A stretch of DNA of 63,939 bases from Gemmatimonadaceae bacterium (GTDB taxonomy: Bacteria > Gemmatimonadota > Gemmatimonadetes > Gemmatimonadales > Gemmatimonadaceae), in contig JAICNG010000006.1 in the NCBI GenBank assembly GCA_025931335.1, positions 1 through 63,939 of the forward strand, in the 5' to 3' direction. The notes below the pieces were generated by a model. That model saw only the letters and a list, made by a program, of their open reading frames with translations. It searched no databases and was not told the DNA's origin. The number at the start of each line of letters is the position of its first letter. Position 1 is the stretch's first letter. This document shows positions 15,520 to 23,339 of the stretch, one piece after another. Made by a program: the position numbers and the translations under genes.

Positions 15520-16422
15520 CTACACGAATCCCCTCGCGATCCTGACCGTCGCGAGATGAACCCCGACCGTCTCGCGAACGTCGACCCCATACCCTCCAGC
15601 GATCGTGACCGCGACGGGAATCCCGACTTCCCTGCACGCCTCGAGCACCATCGCGTCTCTCCGCTCCAGCCCCTCGAACGTCATCTTCAGTCGGCCTAGC
15701 CTGTCGCGCTCGTGCGGGTCGGCGCCGGCCAGATAGACTACCAGGTCCGGCCTCCCGTCGTTGAGCACGCGCGGCAGCGCACGGGCGAGCTGCTCGAGAT
15801 ACTCGTCGTCGCCGGTCCCATCCGGCAGCTCGATGTCGAGCGTCCCCGGCACCTTGTGAAAGGGATAGTTCCGGCTGCCGTGCATGCTGAAGGTGAAGGT
15901 CTCGGTGTCCCCGGCGAAGATCGCGTGCGTCCCGTTTCCCTGGTGCACGTCGAGGTCGATGATCGCGGCGCGGCCGATGAGGCCCTCCGCTCGTAAGGCG
16001 CGCACCGCGATCGCGACGTCGTTGAAGACGCAGAAGCCCTCGCCGCGATCGGCGAAGGCGTGGTGCGTGCCGCCGGCCAGGTTCATCGCCACGCCATCCT
16101 CGAGCGCTCGTCGGGTCGCGCCAAGGGTTCCGCCGACAGCGCGATACGAGCGCTCGACGAGCCCCCGCGACCAGGGGAAGCCGAGCAGCCTCAGCTCGGC
16201 GTCGGTGAGGGTGCCGCTCGTCAGGCGATCGATGTAGTCGCGCGTGTGCACGCGCGCGAGCTCCTCGACGGTCGCGCGGACGGGCTCATGCACGTTCGAG
16301 CGCGCGACCAGCCCCTCCGCGATCACGGCATCGCGGAGGAGCGCATACTTCTCGATTGGAAATCGATGTCCCGCGGGGAGCGGGAAGGTATAAGACGCCG
16401 AGCTCCACGCGTGGAGCGGCAC
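15520..16422 (-). CDS. Histone deacetylase-family zinc deacetylase
   Basis: This 300-residue arginase-fold deacetylase carries GGTHHAFADRGEGFCVFNDVA (tandem His and FCxFND), the zinc-binding IIDLDVHQGNGTHAIF, YLAGADPHERDRLGRL and the C-terminal TIAGGYG. Bacterial members deacetylate small molecules such as acetoin or polyamines rather than histones. The specific substrate is inference. The start is GTG at 16422 (MPLHAWSS). It lies 8 nt downstream of the amidohydrolase stop on the same strand and is probably in one transcript with it. Confidence 0.93.
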   Translation of the reverse strand: MPLHAWSSASYTFPLPAGHRFPIEKYALLRDAVIAEGLVARSNVHEPVRATVEELARVHTRDYIDRLTSGTLTDAELRLLGFPWSRGLVERSYRAVGGTLGATRRALEDGVAMNLAGGTHHAFADRGEGFCVFNDVAIAVRALRAEGLIGRAAIIDLDVHQGNGTHAIFAGDTETFTFSMHGSRNYPFHKVPGTLDIELPDGTGDDEYLEQLARALPRVLNDGRPDLVVYLAGADPHERDRLGRLKMTFEGLERRDAMVLEACREVGIPVAVTIAGGYGVDVRETVGVHLATVRIARGFV

Positions 16423-16430
16423 CGCCGCCG

Positions 16431-17774
16431 TCAGGGAAGGGCGGCGGTCGTCGGCGTCCCCGGCTGCTTGTACACCACCCCGTCCTTCATAACGAAGATC
16501 ACCCGCTCGGCCGCCGTCACGTCGCGCGTGATGTCGCCCGGTACCGCCACGATGTCAGCCAGCTTGTTCGCGCCGAGTGTGCCGATGCGATCGTCCCAGC
16601 CGAGGAGCCTGGCCGCGCTGCTCGTTCCGGCGACGACGGCCTCCATCGGGGTGAGGCCGCCCCACTCGACCATCAGGCGAAGCTCGCGCGCGTTCGTCCC
16701 GTGCGGGATGACGCCGGCGTCGGTGCCGAGCGCGATCTTCACGTTGTTGGCCTTCGCGATCTTGATCGCGTTGCGCATCGCCGCCGCGGCCGCGAGCGCC
16801 TTCTCGGCACGCAGCCCCTTGAGCGTGCCGGCGTTCGCCGCTCGCTCCACTCCTTCGCCCGCCATCAAGGTGGGAACGAGATACGTTCCCTGCTGCGCCA
16901 TGAGACGCGCGCCCTCGACATCGAGAAAGGACCCATGCTCGATCGAGGCGACGCCGGCGCGCGTCGCGATCTTGATGCCCTCGGTGCCGTGCGCGTGCGC
17001 GGCGACCTTGCGGTCGTGCTTCGCCGCTTCGTCCACCATCGCCCGCATCTCCTCGAGGCCGTACTGCACGTTGCCCACCGCGTCGCCCTCGGAGAGCACA
17101 CCGCCCGTCGCGCAGGTCTTGATGACGTCGGCGCCGTACTTGATCTGATAGCGCACCGCGGCGCGTACCTCATCGGTGCCATCGGCGATGCCGGTGCTCG
17201 GATCGCCATCCATGAGGCCCGGCTTGAAGGCGTTGTTGTCGCAGTGCCCACCGGTGATGCCGAGCGAGTGCGCCGCACCCTGCATCCGGGGACCGGGGAG
17301 CTTCCCTTCGTTGATCGCCTTCTTGAGGGCGAGATCGGCCCAGTGATCGGACCCCACGTTGCGAATCGTCGTGAACCCCGCCATGAGCGTGCGCTCGGCG
17401 TGCACGACCGAGAGCACGGCGCCGTAGGTGTCGAAGTCCTTCACGCTTTCGAGATCGTTCCCCGGATCACCGAGCACGCGCCCACTGATGTGTGTGTGGG
17501 CGTCGATGAATCCGGGGAGCAACGTGGCGTCGCCGAGGTCGATCACCTGCGCGCCGCTGGGGATGGCGACCGAGCCGCTGCGCCCCACCGCGGTGATGCG
17601 GTTACCGGTCACGACGACGACCCCATTCGCGATCGGCGCGGCGCCGGTCCCGTCGATCACGCGTGCCGCGCGCAGGACGATTGGACGTGTCGTCGCCGGC
17701 TGCTCCTGGGCTTGTGCGACGCTCGCGGTCAGAAGTGCCGCGATGGCGATCGAGAGTCGGGTGGGGAAGGTCAT
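16431..17774 (-). CDS. Secreted metal-dependent amidohydrolase
   Basis: This 447-residue enzyme has a cleavable signal peptide (LLTASVAQAQ). Core motifs are LLPGFIDAHTHISG (HxH metal pair), HYDVNS-type HCDNNAFKPG, AHAHGTEGIKIATRAGVASIEHG (His ligands) and ALGTDAGVIPHG (catalytic Asp). It ends with the usual beta-sandwich return LADIVAVPGDITRDVTAAERVIFVMKDG. Members hydrolyse imides, X-Pro dipeptides or related amides, and the exact substrate is not readable. It is upstream of the deacetylase gene, and its 5' side is separated from the TPR gene by an inverted repeat. Confidence 0.92.
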   Translation of the reverse strand: MTFPTRLSIAIAALLTASVAQAQEQPATTRPIVLRAARVIDGTGAAPIANGVVVVTGNRITAVGRSGSVAIPSGAQVIDLGDATLLPGFIDAHTHISGRVLGDPGNDLESVKDFDTYGAVLSVVHAERTLMAGFTTIRNVGSDHWADLALKKAINEGKLPGPRMQGAAHSLGITGGHCDNNAFKPGLMDGDPSTGIADGTDEVRAAVRYQIKYGADVIKTCATGGVLSEGDAVGNVQYGLEEMRAMVDEAAKHDRKVAAHAHGTEGIKIATRAGVASIEHGSFLDVEGARLMAQQGTYLVPTLMAGEGVERAANAGTLKGLRAEKALAAAAAMRNAIKIAKANNVKIALGTDAGVIPHGTNARELRLMVEWGGLTPMEAVVAGTSSAARLLGWDDRIGTLGANKLADIVAVPGDITRDVTAAERVIFVMKDGVVYKQPGTPTTAALP

Positions 17775-17819
17775 GGCTCGCTTATTGGGTTAGTGACTGC
17801 TTTCGAGGTGAGGAACTGC

Positions 17820-17969
17820 GGAACCGCAGATGGCCGCAGAAACTGCAACTGCAACGTGCGGCCACACGTGGAGCCTTCCACGGGCCGCGAATCACCTGCG
17901 TCCCCGCGTTCATCTGCGGCCAAGAAAGCCGTTGCAGTTTCTGCGGCCTTCTGCGGCATCTGCGGTTCC
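17820..17969. repeat. Long inverted repeat, ACCGCAGA/GCAACTGC type
   Basis: The left arm (from 17820) reads GGAACCGCAGATGGCCGCAG then AAACTGCAACTGCAAC. The right arm (17931-17969) is its complement with one extra GCCTTCTGCGG unit, showing that arms gain or lose units. It lies between the TPR gene stop (17981) and the amidohydrolase start (17774). Confidence 0.82.
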
Positions 17970-17980
17970 TTCGACTCCGC

Positions 17981-19144
17981 TCACGGTGCTCCGCCCTCGA
18001 GCCCTGCGAGCCGCCGCGTCGCGAGCGCGCGGTTCTGGGCGTTGCGCGCCGCGCGAGCCAGGTAGGTGCGATACGCCGCCCGTGCTGAATCCGCCTGCTG
18101 GGCCAGCTCGTGCGCGCTCGCCTTGAACACGTACGACTCGGCGTAGTAGGGCTCCAGCGCGATCGCCTTGTTGAACTGGTCGAGGGCCTCTTGCGCACGC
18201 TTGGCCTTGAGGAGCGCCACGGCGTACTGATGGCGATAGATGGCGTCCGCCGGCGCGAGATCCACCGCCTGCGCGTACGAGGCGAGGGCGGCCTGGCGCT
18301 GGCCGGCGGCCTCGGAAAGCGCGCCGAGCGCGATGTGCGCGGGCGCGTACGCAAGATCCTCGGTGAGCGCGCGCTCGAACGCCTCCCGCGCTGCCTGACG
18401 GTTCCCGCGCGCGCCCTCGAGCTGGCCGATCGCGAACTCGTAGAAGGCCTTCGATTCGTATTCGCGGACAAGCGCCTTCTCACTCTCCTCGACCGCGCGC
18501 GCCTTGGCCAGCAGCGCCGTCATCTCCGTGAGCGCGCTGTCGTACTGCTTGAACGAGACGAAGAGGACGGCGCGGATGTATCGCAGGCGATAGTACCGGT
18601 CCGGCCGCTGCGAGATCGCCTTCCCGAAGAGCTCGTTCGCCTGCTCGAACTTCTGATTGGCGTACGCGATCCAGGCCTTCGTCAGCACGTCGGCGCGCCA
18701 ACCGCCGGGAAGCGCATCGTAGAGCGACATCTCGATCGCGCGATGCACGAACGGGTTTCGCAGGAATGCGCGGCTCACCGTCGAATCCGCGGCGCGGACG
18801 TCGCGCGCCGTGAGCACCTTCTCGCTGTTCTCGAGGTAGAGCGCGAACCGGGGGACGTCCTGAAGGTGAAACGCGACCCACTGCGCGTAGAGCGGATCAC
18901 CGCTCCATGGGGCGAGTCGTGCGGCCCAGTAGAACGCGCTGTACGCCCGCCCCGGGAATCGCTGCAGGTTCGCGATGCCGTAGTCGTAGTACGCTTCCCA
19001 GTCGTTCGTGTCGGCCCTGGAGTCGAGCTTCGGGCGACGAATTTCCTGGCTCCCCGCGGGCATGGCGGAGGCGAAGGCGACGAACAGCACCGCACAGAGG
19101 AGCCGGGTCAGGGGCCAAGGGCCAAGGGCCAGGGGGCGGGTCAC
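17981..19144 (-). CDS. TPR-repeat protein, exported
   Basis: This 387-residue protein has at least six tetratricopeptide-like helical pairs. Examples are NQKFEQANELFGKAISQRPD, GNRQAAREAFERALTEDLAYA, GQRQAALASYAQAVDLAP, ALLKAKRAQEALDQFNKAIA and LEPYYAESYVFKASAHELA. TPRs mediate protein-protein contacts. A hydrophobic N-terminus (RLLCAVLFVAFASAMPAGSQ) suggests export. Start is uncertain: GTG 19144 places PLALGPWPLTR, encoded by the hairpin at 19105-19195, before the signal sequence, while a later GTG would start inside it. Longer readings toward 19897 run over the M28 gene and are rejected. Confidence 0.8.
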   Translation of the reverse strand: MTRPLALGPWPLTRLLCAVLFVAFASAMPAGSQEIRRPKLDSRADTNDWEAYYDYGIANLQRFPGRAYSAFYWAARLAPWSGDPLYAQWVAFHLQDVPRFALYLENSEKVLTARDVRAADSTVSRAFLRNPFVHRAIEMSLYDALPGGWRADVLTKAWIAYANQKFEQANELFGKAISQRPDRYYRLRYIRAVLFVSFKQYDSALTEMTALLAKARAVEESEKALVREYESKAFYEFAIGQLEGARGNRQAAREAFERALTEDLAYAPAHIALGALSEAAGQRQAALASYAQAVDLAPADAIYRHQYAVALLKAKRAQEALDQFNKAIALEPYYAESYVFKASAHELAQQADSARAAYRTYLARAARNAQNRALATRRLAGLEGGAP

Positions 19145-19195
19145 GGGACCCACCCTCGACCCACCCCATGGCCCCTGGCCCCTGGCTCCTGACCC
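19105..19195. repeat. Inverted repeat, CAGGGGCCAG family, overlapping a gene start
   Basis: The left arm (GGGTCAGGGGCCAAGGGCCA and AGGGCCAGGGGG) pairs with right-arm CATGGCCCCTGGCCCCTGGC and TCCTGACCC. It spans the probable start of the TPR gene (19144) and ends 6 bp before the M28 stop (19201). The same unit forms the element at 538-593. Confidence 0.82.
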
Positions 19196-19200
19196 AAGGG

Positions 19201-20532
19201 TCACCCGCCTCTGCGGCCTAACGTGGCGACCAACTCCACGCGCGCGCCCTCGCGCAGCACCACGATCTTCACCGTGTCGCCCGGCTGCCGGGCCTGCATC
19301 GCCTCGGTGTACTGGTAGAGATCCTTCACCGGCTTGCCGTCGAACTCGACGACGATGTCGCCCGCCTTGATCCCCGCCTTGTCGGCCGGGCTGTCGGCGC
19401 GGACGCCCGTCAGGCGCACGCCCGGCACGTCCGGGGCGCTCATGTCCGGGATCGACCCGAGGTAGACGTTGCCCCCGCGACCGGTCGCCACGGGCGCGGG
19501 ACGGCTCACGCGTACCGGCGTTAGGCGCGCATCGCGATCGGCGATGGTCCGGACGATGCGCTCGGCCAACCCGGCGACGCGTCCGACGCCAGCGGCACTC
19601 ACCTTGTGCGCGTCGTCGGTCGAGCGGTGATAGTCCTCGTGGAGATCGGTGAAGAAATGCAGCACCGGGATCCCCTTCGCGTAGAACGACGAGTGATCCG
19701 AGGGGCCGAACCCATCCCCCACGCCGCGCACGTCGAGTCCCGTGCCCGCGATCGCGCCGTCGACGATCCCGCGCATCTCGGTCGCCGTCTCCACGCCATA
19801 CACGATCAGCCGGTCGTTCCGCAGCCGCCCCACCATGTCGAAGTTGAGCATCGCGACCACGCGATCGGTCGGCACCGGGGAATGCTCGACGAACCACTGG
19901 GAGCCGAGCAGGCCAAGCTCTTCTCCGCTGAAGGTGACGAACACGACCGAGCGCCGCGGAGCATGACGCGCGAGCAGCCGCGCCATCTCCATCACCGCCG
20001 ACGTCCCCGACGCATTGTCATCCGCGCCATTCCGAATCGCCTCGGCGGAATCGGGATCGAGCGAGCTGGCGCCGGAGCGGCCGAGGTGGTCGAAATGGGC
20101 GCCGATGACGACGTACTCGTCGGCGAGTGCCGGATCGCTTCCGCGAAGGAGAGCCACGACGTTCTGCGACGGCAGCTCCGAGGGCAGGCCGGCGTGCGCC
20201 GCCGCCGCTGACCGCGCCACGAACGGCTGGAAGTACTTTCGCTCGCAGCGCGGCTCGAGGGCGCCGTTGGAGCCATCGCAGCCGTTGGGGAGCGTCACGA
20301 GGCGAAGGCTCTCGAAGCGCCGAGCGATGTAGGAGGCCGCGCTGTCGTTACCGGCGGTGCCGGTGCCGCGGCCTTCGAGCGCGTCGCTCGCCAGGTGCTC
20401 GACGTCGCGCCGGATGGCGACCGTGTCTGGCGTTGCCCTGTCGTCGCGGGTGGCGGCCGTCGTGGTCGGCGAGGACTTGCACGCTGCGAGCGCGAGCAGC
20501 GAGAGGGCGAGCGAAACACCTGGTCGGAGCAT
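19201..20532 (-). CDS. M28-family zinc peptidase lipoprotein with C-terminal PDZ domain
   Basis: This 443-residue protein has a lipobox (LLALAACKS) and an M28 aminopeptidase domain. Zinc and catalytic motifs are VVIGAHFDHLG (His), IRNGADDNASGTSAVMEMA (bridging Asp), VTFSGEELGLLGS (catalytic Glu and ligand), MLNFDMVGR (Asp) and GPSDHSSFYAKGIP (His). The last 90 residues form a PDZ domain (GVRLTGVRADSPADKAGIKAG, DIVVEFDGKPV), so substrate or partner tethering in the periplasm is likely. The start is ATG 20532. It is divergent from the ECF transporter genes. Confidence 0.94.
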   Translation of the reverse strand: MLRPGVSLALSLLALAACKSSPTTTAATRDDRATPDTVAIRRDVEHLASDALEGRGTGTAGNDSAASYIARRFESLRLVTLPNGCDGSNGALEPRCERKYFQPFVARSAAAAHAGLPSELPSQNVVALLRGSDPALADEYVVIGAHFDHLGRSGASSLDPDSAEAIRNGADDNASGTSAVMEMARLLARHAPRRSVVFVTFSGEELGLLGSQWFVEHSPVPTDRVVAMLNFDMVGRLRNDRLIVYGVETATEMRGIVDGAIAGTGLDVRGVGDGFGPSDHSSFYAKGIPVLHFFTDLHEDYHRSTDDAHKVSAAGVGRVAGLAERIVRTIADRDARLTPVRVSRPAPVATGRGGNVYLGSIPDMSAPDVPGVRLTGVRADSPADKAGIKAGDIVVEFDGKPVKDLYQYTEAMQARQPGDTVKIVVLREGARVELVATLGRRGG

Positions 20533-20603
20533 GGGGAAGGCGTGTTGAGGGGTGGCGGTCCTCCGTATCTTACCGCCGGGTCACGCCCCTCGCCAAGCTA
20601 TCC

Positions 20604-21167
20604 GTGTCCACGATCGCCCTCGCCCTCATCCCCCGCGCCGTCGCCCTCAATCTCGCCATTGGCGCGATCGTCGCGGCGCTCAAGCTCCCGGTCTATCTGG
20701 ATTCGATCGGGACGGTGCTGGTGGCCGCGCTCGCCGGCCCCCTGGCCGGGGTCATCACCGGGGTAACGTCGAACCTCGTGCTCGGGATGCTCTCGAGCCC
20801 GATCTTCATCGCGTTCATCCCTGTGACGGCGGTCATCGGCGTCACCGCCGGGATTGCCTCACGAGTGGGCGCCTTTCGGAGCGTGCCACGCGCGCTGGTC
20901 GCGGGGGTGGTGATCGGCCTCCTCGCCGGCGCCACCTCGGTGCCGATTGTCCTCGCCCTCTTCGGCGGTGTCACAGCCGGCGGAACCGGGATCGTCACCA
21001 TCGTGCTGCGCGCGCTCGACCTGCCGCTCGCATCAGCCGCGCTGATCGCGAGCGTCAGCGTCGACGTGATCGACAAGATGCTCTCGTGCGCGATCGTGGC
21101 CGCCGTCCTGGCGAGACTTCCGCGTCGCATCGGCGCGCGCTTCGGCTTGCCACACCCCGCGGCGTGA
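20604..21167 (+). CDS. ECF transporter substrate-binding (S) component
   Basis: This 187-residue membrane protein has about six hydrophobic segments and the S-component pattern ALNLAIGAIVAALKLPVYLDSIGT, with GPLAGVITGVTSNL in the first half. S components bind a vitamin, nucleoside or trace metal for uptake by the shared energising module. The ligand cannot be inferred. The start is taken as GTG 20604, and no ATG exists in frame nearby. Its stop overlaps the T-component start (GTGA), so the three ECF genes are a coupled operon. Confidence 0.82.
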   Translation: MSTIALALIPRAVALNLAIGAIVAALKLPVYLDSIGTVLVAALAGPLAGVITGVTSNLVLGMLSSPIFIAFIPVTAVIGVTAGIASRVGAFRSVPRALVAGVVIGLLAGATSVPIVLALFGGVTAGGTGIVTIVLRALDLPLASAALIASVSVDVIDKMLSCAIVAAVLARLPRRIGARFGLPHPAA

Positions 21168-21901
21168 TCGCGCGTCTGCGCCGCATCAACCCGCTCACGG
21201 CGGTCGCCGCGGCGGTGCTGCTCGTCGCCATGACGTACGTCGTCCCGCCGCCGGTTGGACCACTCGTGGCGGTGACGCTGTCGTTCATGCTGGCGGCAAT
21301 GACCGGTGCCGGGCGTCGGGTCGCCGTTCTCGCGGCGGCCGTCGCGGTGCCGACGTGGGGCTTTCTCGTCGTGATGAACGCGCTCGTCGCCCCGGAGGGT
21401 GAGACGGTGCGCGTTGCCGGCGTCGCCTTCGCCCCCGGAGCGCTCGTGCCGGCGGCGTGGATCTCGCTGCGGCTCGGGGCCGCCGTCGCGGCGCTGGGGT
21501 GGGTGGTGATGACGACACCGCCGCAGCGCCTCGTGCGCGCACTTGCGCAGCGCGGCCTGCCCGCGTGGTCGCAGTACCTGCTCGCCGCCTCGCTTGCAGC
21601 CGTTCCCGAGGCGCGCCGACGCGCGGGGGAAGTGCTGGACGCGCAGCGCTGTCGCGGGCTCGCGGCCGGTGGCGGTCCGCTCGCCCGCTTGCGTGCGACC
21701 TTGCCTCTCGCGGGGCCGCTGATGGTCTCCCTCGTCACCGACGCGGAGCGCCGGGCCATCGCGCTCGATGCGCGCGCGTTCGATGCGCGCGGAGAGCGGA
21801 CGTCGCTCGCCGAGGTCGCCGACCCTAACGAGGAGCGGATGCTGCGCATGGTCATGTGGGGCGCGTCCGTCGCGCTCGTCCTCTGGGGATTCGTGCGGTG
21901 A
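21164..21901 (+). CDS. ECF transporter transmembrane (T) component
   Basis: This 245-residue EcfT-like coupling protein starts at GTG 21164, overlapping the S-gene stop by 4 nt. It has several N-terminal transmembrane segments (LTAVAAAVLLVAMTYVV onward), then the coupling helices with the Ala-Arg motif region EARRRAGEVLDAQRCRGLA. That region contacts the ATPases, and a second arginine motif ERRAIALDARAFDARG follows. It ends in a last membrane helix (MVMWGASVALVLWGF). Function: it links S-component toppling to ATP hydrolysis. Confidence 0.88.
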   Translation: MIARLRRINPLTAVAAAVLLVAMTYVVPPPVGPLVAVTLSFMLAAMTGAGRRVAVLAAAVAVPTWGFLVVMNALVAPEGETVRVAGVAFAPGALVPAAWISLRLGAAVAALGWVVMTTPPQRLVRALAQRGLPAWSQYLLAASLAAVPEARRRAGEVLDAQRCRGLAAGGGPLARLRATLPLAGPLMVSLVTDAERRAIALDARAFDARGERTSLAEVADPNEERMLRMVMWGASVALVLWGFVR

Positions 21902-23289
21902 CGGCGGCGCTGCGAGCGGAGCTCGAACGCGTCTCGTACGGTGATCGCGCGGTACTGCGCGACGTCGTGCTCGAGATCGGGCAGGGAGAGATCGTCGGGG
22001 TCACTGGTCCGGTGGGATCGGGGAAGACGACGCTTGCGCTCGCGTGCGCGGGTCTCCTCGGCCACGCCGTGCCGGCGCGAATCGAAGGGAAGATCCATCA
22101 CACGAGCCTCGCCCTTCCGGTGGCGGGCTACGTCTTCGACGACCCCCTCGCGCAGCTCACGGGGCTCGGCGGCACGGTGGAGGAGGAAGTCGCCGTCGGC
22201 CCGGAGAATCTCGCCATTCCACGCGATGCCATCCGCGCGCGCGTCGATCGCGCGCTTGCGGCCGCCGATGCGGTGCACCTCGCTCAGCGTCTGCCTGACG
22301 AGCTGTCGGGGGGCGAGCGCCAGCGCGTGGCCCTCGCGTGCGCCCTCGCCCTCGAGGCGCCGCTGCTCGTGCTCGACGAGCCGACGGCGCAGCTCGATCC
22401 CGACGCCACCGAGCGGTTTGGCGCGAGCCTTCGCGCGCTCGCCGCCAATGGCACGAGTGTGCTGCTCGCGTCGCAGGACGTGGACCTGTTGCGAGCGTTG
22501 GCGGCTCGCGTGCTGGTGCTCGAGGATGGTGCGACGAAGGCATTCGGACGTCCCGGCGACGTTCTCGTGACGCCAGCGCACACCAGCGCGAGCGTCGAGC
22601 CGGGCGCGCGAGGTGAGCCGCTGTTCGAGGCGCGCGAGGTCGTCGTTTCGTATTCGGACCGCACCGTCCTCGATGGCCTGACGCTCGACGTCCCTCTCGG
22701 GTCGGCTACCGCGATCCTGGGAGAGAACGGGGCGGGGAAGACGACGCTCGCGCGCGCGATCATGGGGCTCGTGCCGGCTCGTGGCGGGAGCATCAGTGTG
22801 AGCGGCCGGCCGCTCGACGGCCTCCCGGTGCACGCGCGGGCTCGGCACGTCGGGCTCGTCTTTCAGGATCCCTCGCGCCAGCTCTTCGCCCGCACGGTTC
22901 TCGAGGAGGTCGCGTTTGGCCCGCGGGTGCTGGGCGCCTCGCGCCACCAGGCACACGATCGGGCGCGAGAAGCGCTCGCGTCGGTCGAGCTGGGCGACCT
23001 GGAAGGCGTTCACCCAGGCGACCTTGCGCCTCAGACGCAGCGTCTCGTCGCCATCGCAGCCGCCATGGCGGCGAGGCCGTCCGTGCTCATCCTCGATGAG
23101 CCGACGGCCGGGCAGGACGAGGGGGGAAAACGACGCATTGCCGCCGCCATCGCACGGCAGCGGGCCCATGGGTGCGCAATGGTCATCACCCACGATCTGG
23201 ACTTCGCCCGCCGGGTGTGTGACCGAGCCGTCACGCTGCGTAACGGCCGAGCCGCCTCGCGCGTCCTCAGTAGTGCAGGTAACCGGTAG
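21898..23289 (+). CDS. ECF transporter fused double ATPase (EcfA-EcfA')
   Basis: This 463-residue tandem ABC ATPase starts at GTG 21898, overlapping the EcfT stop by 4 nt. NBD1 (1-215) has Walker A GPVGSGKTT, a normal signature ELSGGERQR and Walker B LLVLDEPTAQLD. NBD2 (about 240-463) has Walker A GENGAGKTT, Q-loop VFQDPSRQLF, Walker B VLILDEPTAGQD and the switch His in VITHDLD. Its signature is degenerate: LAPQTQR replaces LSGGQ. One composite ATP site may therefore be inactive, as in other heterodimeric ABC ATPases. Membrane-associated, cytoplasmic. Confidence 0.93.
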   Translation: MTAALRAELERVSYGDRAVLRDVVLEIGQGEIVGVTGPVGSGKTTLALACAGLLGHAVPARIEGKIHHTSLALPVAGYVFDDPLAQLTGLGGTVEEEVAVGPENLAIPRDAIRARVDRALAAADAVHLAQRLPDELSGGERQRVALACALALEAPLLVLDEPTAQLDPDATERFGASLRALAANGTSVLLASQDVDLLRALAARVLVLEDGATKAFGRPGDVLVTPAHTSASVEPGARGEPLFEAREVVVSYSDRTVLDGLTLDVPLGSATAILGENGAGKTTLARAIMGLVPARGGSISVSGRPLDGLPVHARARHVGLVFQDPSRQLFARTVLEEVAFGPRVLGASRHQAHDRAREALASVELGDLEGVHPGDLAPQTQRLVAIAAAMAARPSVLILDEPTAGQDEGGKRRIAAAIARQRAHGCAMVITHDLDFARRVCDRAVTLRNGRAASRVLSSAGNR

Positions 23290-23339
23290 GGGGCTCCCCG
23301 CCTCTGCACTTCCCGGCCGGCCGGCCGCATCGCCACGAC

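Noticed and set aside
17981-19897. 638-codon extended version of the TPR gene
   Set aside because: The first half runs over the M28 peptidase gene out of its frame and through a hairpin. The TPR part starts near 19144.
21055-23193. 712-codon antisense frame over the ECF transporter genes
   Set aside because: It is Arg-rich shadow sequence on the opposite strand of three coupled, recognisable genes.
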